Shown piece after piece: positions 5,447-7,413 of a DNA stretch of 7,413 bases (position 1 is its first letter; each line of letters starts with the position of its first letter). The notes under the pieces are model-generated. The model saw nothing but the letters and a program-made list of their open reading frames with translations, ran no database searches and was not told the origin of the DNA. Where the stretch lies: the NCBI GenBank assembly GCA_023247345.1, contig JAHFGR010000054.1, positions 1 through 7,413 of the forward strand, read 5' to 3'. Both the position numbers and the translations under genes were made by a program. This DNA comes from Microcaldota archaeon (lineage in GTDB: Archaea > Micrarchaeota > Micrarchaeia > Anstonellales > Bilamarchaeaceae).

Positions 5447-7413
5447 ACTTGAATAAAGTTGATATGGTGCAAGATTTATAATATGAGTTATCGCCGCTCA
5501 GGAAAGCTTTTGTATCGTAGATGGCAGACAAAGCAGGTTTTTGTGGAGTTGCTGAATACTTCAATATAAAGGAGGTTGAATTTTTGATCTCACTATTACA
5601 TTGCCCCCGATCTTTAGTACTGACATCGCCTGCGGAATTCTTAACAGAACAAGTGTTGGAATCAAGCTCGTATATAACTACTGATTTATTGTCCCCTCGC
5701 AAATTATCCGCTATCGAATTCGCACAATTTCGCATATTTGTGGTTGAATCAGAAGGGGCATTCTGAAGGTCAAAAACGACTGCAACAGATTTCTTTGGTC
5801 CGATGTCACTTATGAATTCTTCTAAATCGGCCGCAAACGCGGTCTTATCCAACAGAATATATAAAAGACCAGAAAAGACTAATAAAGATAGCAGAAAGAG
5901 AACATAAACGGCTATTAACACTAGTTTCATTACCTTACCGGTCAAACCAAATCTACTATAAATACTCAAAAATACAAAGAAAGATAAAGAGCCGAAAGAT
6001 AAAAATGTTAATAGAGCAACACTCCCAAAAGAAATTATTTTATTAGAGATAAAATCGTTAGGTGAAACTACTTTAGTTACTGTTAAGAGACTCACTAAAC
6101 CATCATTCACTCTTCTTGAGAATGATCTAAGTTTAGAACCCGCAAAAGCAAAAACGCCTTCTTTTTGAGCTTTTAATAATAAATTAGCCTCTTGAGATAC
6201 GTTTCCATAAGTAACAGTAAGCTGAGCCACCTGTGCATCTGTTAGAACCTGAGAAAAACTACTGTCTAAAGTATAACTTATATTTTTTAAATCATCTAAT
6301 TTCTTTTTATCTTTGCTATTTAGATCTTTCGTATCTAATATAAATAATAGCGAATCTGCACTATTTTTAGCATTGAGTGATTTATTATAAGTCGCTAAAA
6401 CTTGTGGGGCCATAAGATTAACGTCGTTTATTGCCTGCTCATAATTAGTAAGATCATCTTCTATAGTAGAAAAGTTGCGAGTTGCGATGCTCGTATTTAT
6501 TTTAACCGTAAGATCGTTAACTGTGTTTAAACGAACTCTTAAAGAGTCGTTGGAAACGTATTTGAGCGCATTGTTCGCATCACTCGCTACTACAACTGCT
6601 CGAACTGTAAGCGGACCATATAAAGAAGAAAACTGAACTGCTTCAGTCTCTGCGGTTTTGTAAGATAACCTAGAGAGAGTACTATTGTATATTTGAAGAC
6701 TAACTGCTTGGTAAGTTATGAAAGATTTGGATTTAGTCAAAAGAGATTCTGTGGTATTCGCCCAAATATTCAAGTCGGTGCTGTTAAAAGAAATATCCGG
6801 ACAAAGCGCAAAACAGTTTTCCTGTACACATCTTTGATATTCGCCAGGCTCAGTTGTTGGGGTTCTAAATTGAGTATTTTCCAATACTGCTTTGTCTCTT
6901 CTTAGTTGAGGTACTATTGAATTTAACTCACTTAAAGAAGAATTGAGATTAGTCTCGTTTATATTATTGATAAGAAATAAAGATCTGTTTATTAGTCGAT
7001 CCGTTTCGTCACTCGCTTTTTCAAAATCTTCTAATAAAACCAAGGTTTGCTCCAAGGTTATTGCTTTTTTAACAGCTTTAGCATATCCTGCTGAGTAAAA
7101 CACTTGAGCTACTTTTTTACAATCATCTTCGTTATCGCAGTATAATGTTCCAGTTCCATATTTAATTCCGTTTAATAGCAAGGCTTGTCTACATACATAT
7201 TCTTCTTTACCGAGAAATCTACCACCATCGTTTCTACTGTAGTTATATCCTAAAATTGTCTGATTTATGACGTCAAACTCAGTATTGTTCGGATATGTCG
7301 TTTGCTTAAAATAGGTATGAAGAACGTGGATTATATCTTCCTGGCTTTGCAGCACTTCTCCATTTTTCAAAAGAAATAATGGAGCTTTAGCAGGGCTGCT
7401 TATTATGGAGTAG
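5445..7413 (-). CDS. Large sequon-rich membrane protein with two central helices (N terminus outside window)
   Basis: Family not recognised. The frame stays open from TAA 5445-5447 to the window edge, giving at least 655 residues; a TTG at 7370 is in frame, but upstream codons (YSIISSPAKAPLFL) continue, so the true start lies beyond the window. The N-terminal 440 or so visible residues contain cysteine clusters (EEYVCRQ, LYCDNEDDC, CVQENCFALCP) and long predicted helices, partly coiled-coil-like. Two membrane helices follow, at about 6043-5955 and 5935-5847, joined by a short basic loop (SRFGLTGKVMK) expected to face the cytoplasm. The last 120 residues form a four-cysteine domain (C-x24-C-x16-C-x42-C) homologous to domain A of the next gene's product. 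I count 17 N-x-S/T sequons, 15 before the first helix and two after the second, supporting both large domains being outside. It is the upstream member of a tight operon. Confidence 0.8.
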   Translation of the reverse strand, partial: YSIISSPAKAPLFLLKNGEVLQSQEDIIHVLHTYFKQTTYPNNTEFDVINQTILGYNYSRNDGGRFLGKEEYVCRQALLLNGIKYGTGTLYCDNEDDCKKVAQVFYSAGYAKAVKKAITLEQTLVLLEDFEKASDETDRLINRSLFLINNINETNLNSSLSELNSIVPQLRRDKAVLENTQFRTPTTEPGEYQRCVQENCFALCPDISFNSTDLNIWANTTESLLTKSKSFITYQAVSLQIYNSTLSRLSYKTAETEAVQFSSLYGPLTVRAVVVASDANNALKYVSNDSLRVRLNTVNDLTVKINTSIATRNFSTIEDDLTNYEQAINDVNLMAPQVLATYNKSLNAKNSADSLLFILDTKDLNSKDKKKLDDLKNISYTLDSSFSQVLTDAQVAQLTVTYGNVSQEANLLLKAQKEGVFAFAGSKLRSFSRRVNDGLVSLLTVTKVVSPNDFISNKIISFGSVALLTFLSFGSLSFFVFLSIYSRFGLTGKVMKLVLIAVYVLFLLSLLVFSGLLYILLDKTAFAADLEEFISDIGPKKSVAVVFDLQNAPSDSTTNMRNCANSIADNLRGDNKSVVIYELDSNTCSVKNSAGDVSTKDRGQCNSEIKNSTSFILKYSATPQKPALSAIYDTKAFLSGDNSYYKSCTISTLFK

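Noticed and set aside
5434..5472. Upstream ATG at 5472 as the start of the 282-residue protein
   Set aside because: It would add 13 polar residues before the signal anchor and overlap the preceding gene, while ATG 5433 has a well-spaced AAAGGT.
7368..7370. TTG as the true start of the large membrane protein
   Set aside because: The frame is open to the window edge with protein-like sequence, no membrane signal follows the TTG, and no clear ribosome-binding site precedes it.

Overview
The window is archaeal. The clearest sign is a full-length archaeal/eukaryotic-type peptide chain release factor (aRF1) carrying the NIKS, YxCxxxF and GGQ motifs. Archaeal TATA-like promoter elements, a winged-helix regulator fused to an S-layer-like domain, and membrane proteins rich in N-glycosylation sequons agree with this. 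The DNA is AT-rich, genes are closely packed and intergenic gaps are short. I suspect a small-genome (DPANN-type) archaeon, but nothing here settles the phylum.

Layout, left to right. Positions 1-226 (+) hold the 3' end of a gene for a surface protein anchored by a C-terminal membrane helix. Positions 227-375 lie between convergent genes and hold two tandem hairpins of related sequence enclosed by an 8-bp inverted repeat. glmS (376-2151, -) encodes the amidotransferase that makes glucosamine-6-phosphate. Positions 2152-2361 are a divergent promoter region containing a GC-rich, potentially switch-like glmS leader, a short palindrome and a near-symmetrical TATA element. A regulator gene (2362-3255, +) encodes an N-terminal winged helix and a C-terminal S-layer-like domain ending in an EF-hand-like calcium loop. 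prf1/aRF1 (3337-4545, +) follows with its own likely promoter. A two-gene minus-strand operon then runs from the right edge to 4585: a large two-helix membrane glycoprotein (5445-7413, incomplete at its N terminus), then 11 nt downstream a 282-residue anchored extracytoplasmic protein (4585-5433). The two share a homologous four-cysteine domain.

How they may fit together (inference): four of the six genes concern the cell envelope. These are the anchored protein at the left edge, GlmS (entry to UDP-GlcNAc and hence surface glycans), a regulator with an S-layer-like sensor domain, and the two sequon-rich membrane proteins. aRF1 is housekeeping. The two most unusual items are the possible cis-regulatory RNA in front of glmS, where one strand can pair either in a GC-rich hairpin or with the glmS Shine-Dalgarno sequence, and the shared domain in the minus-strand operon. 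No tRNA, rRNA, CRISPR array, insertion sequence or replication origin was recognised, and no stretch over 300 bases lacks a gene.
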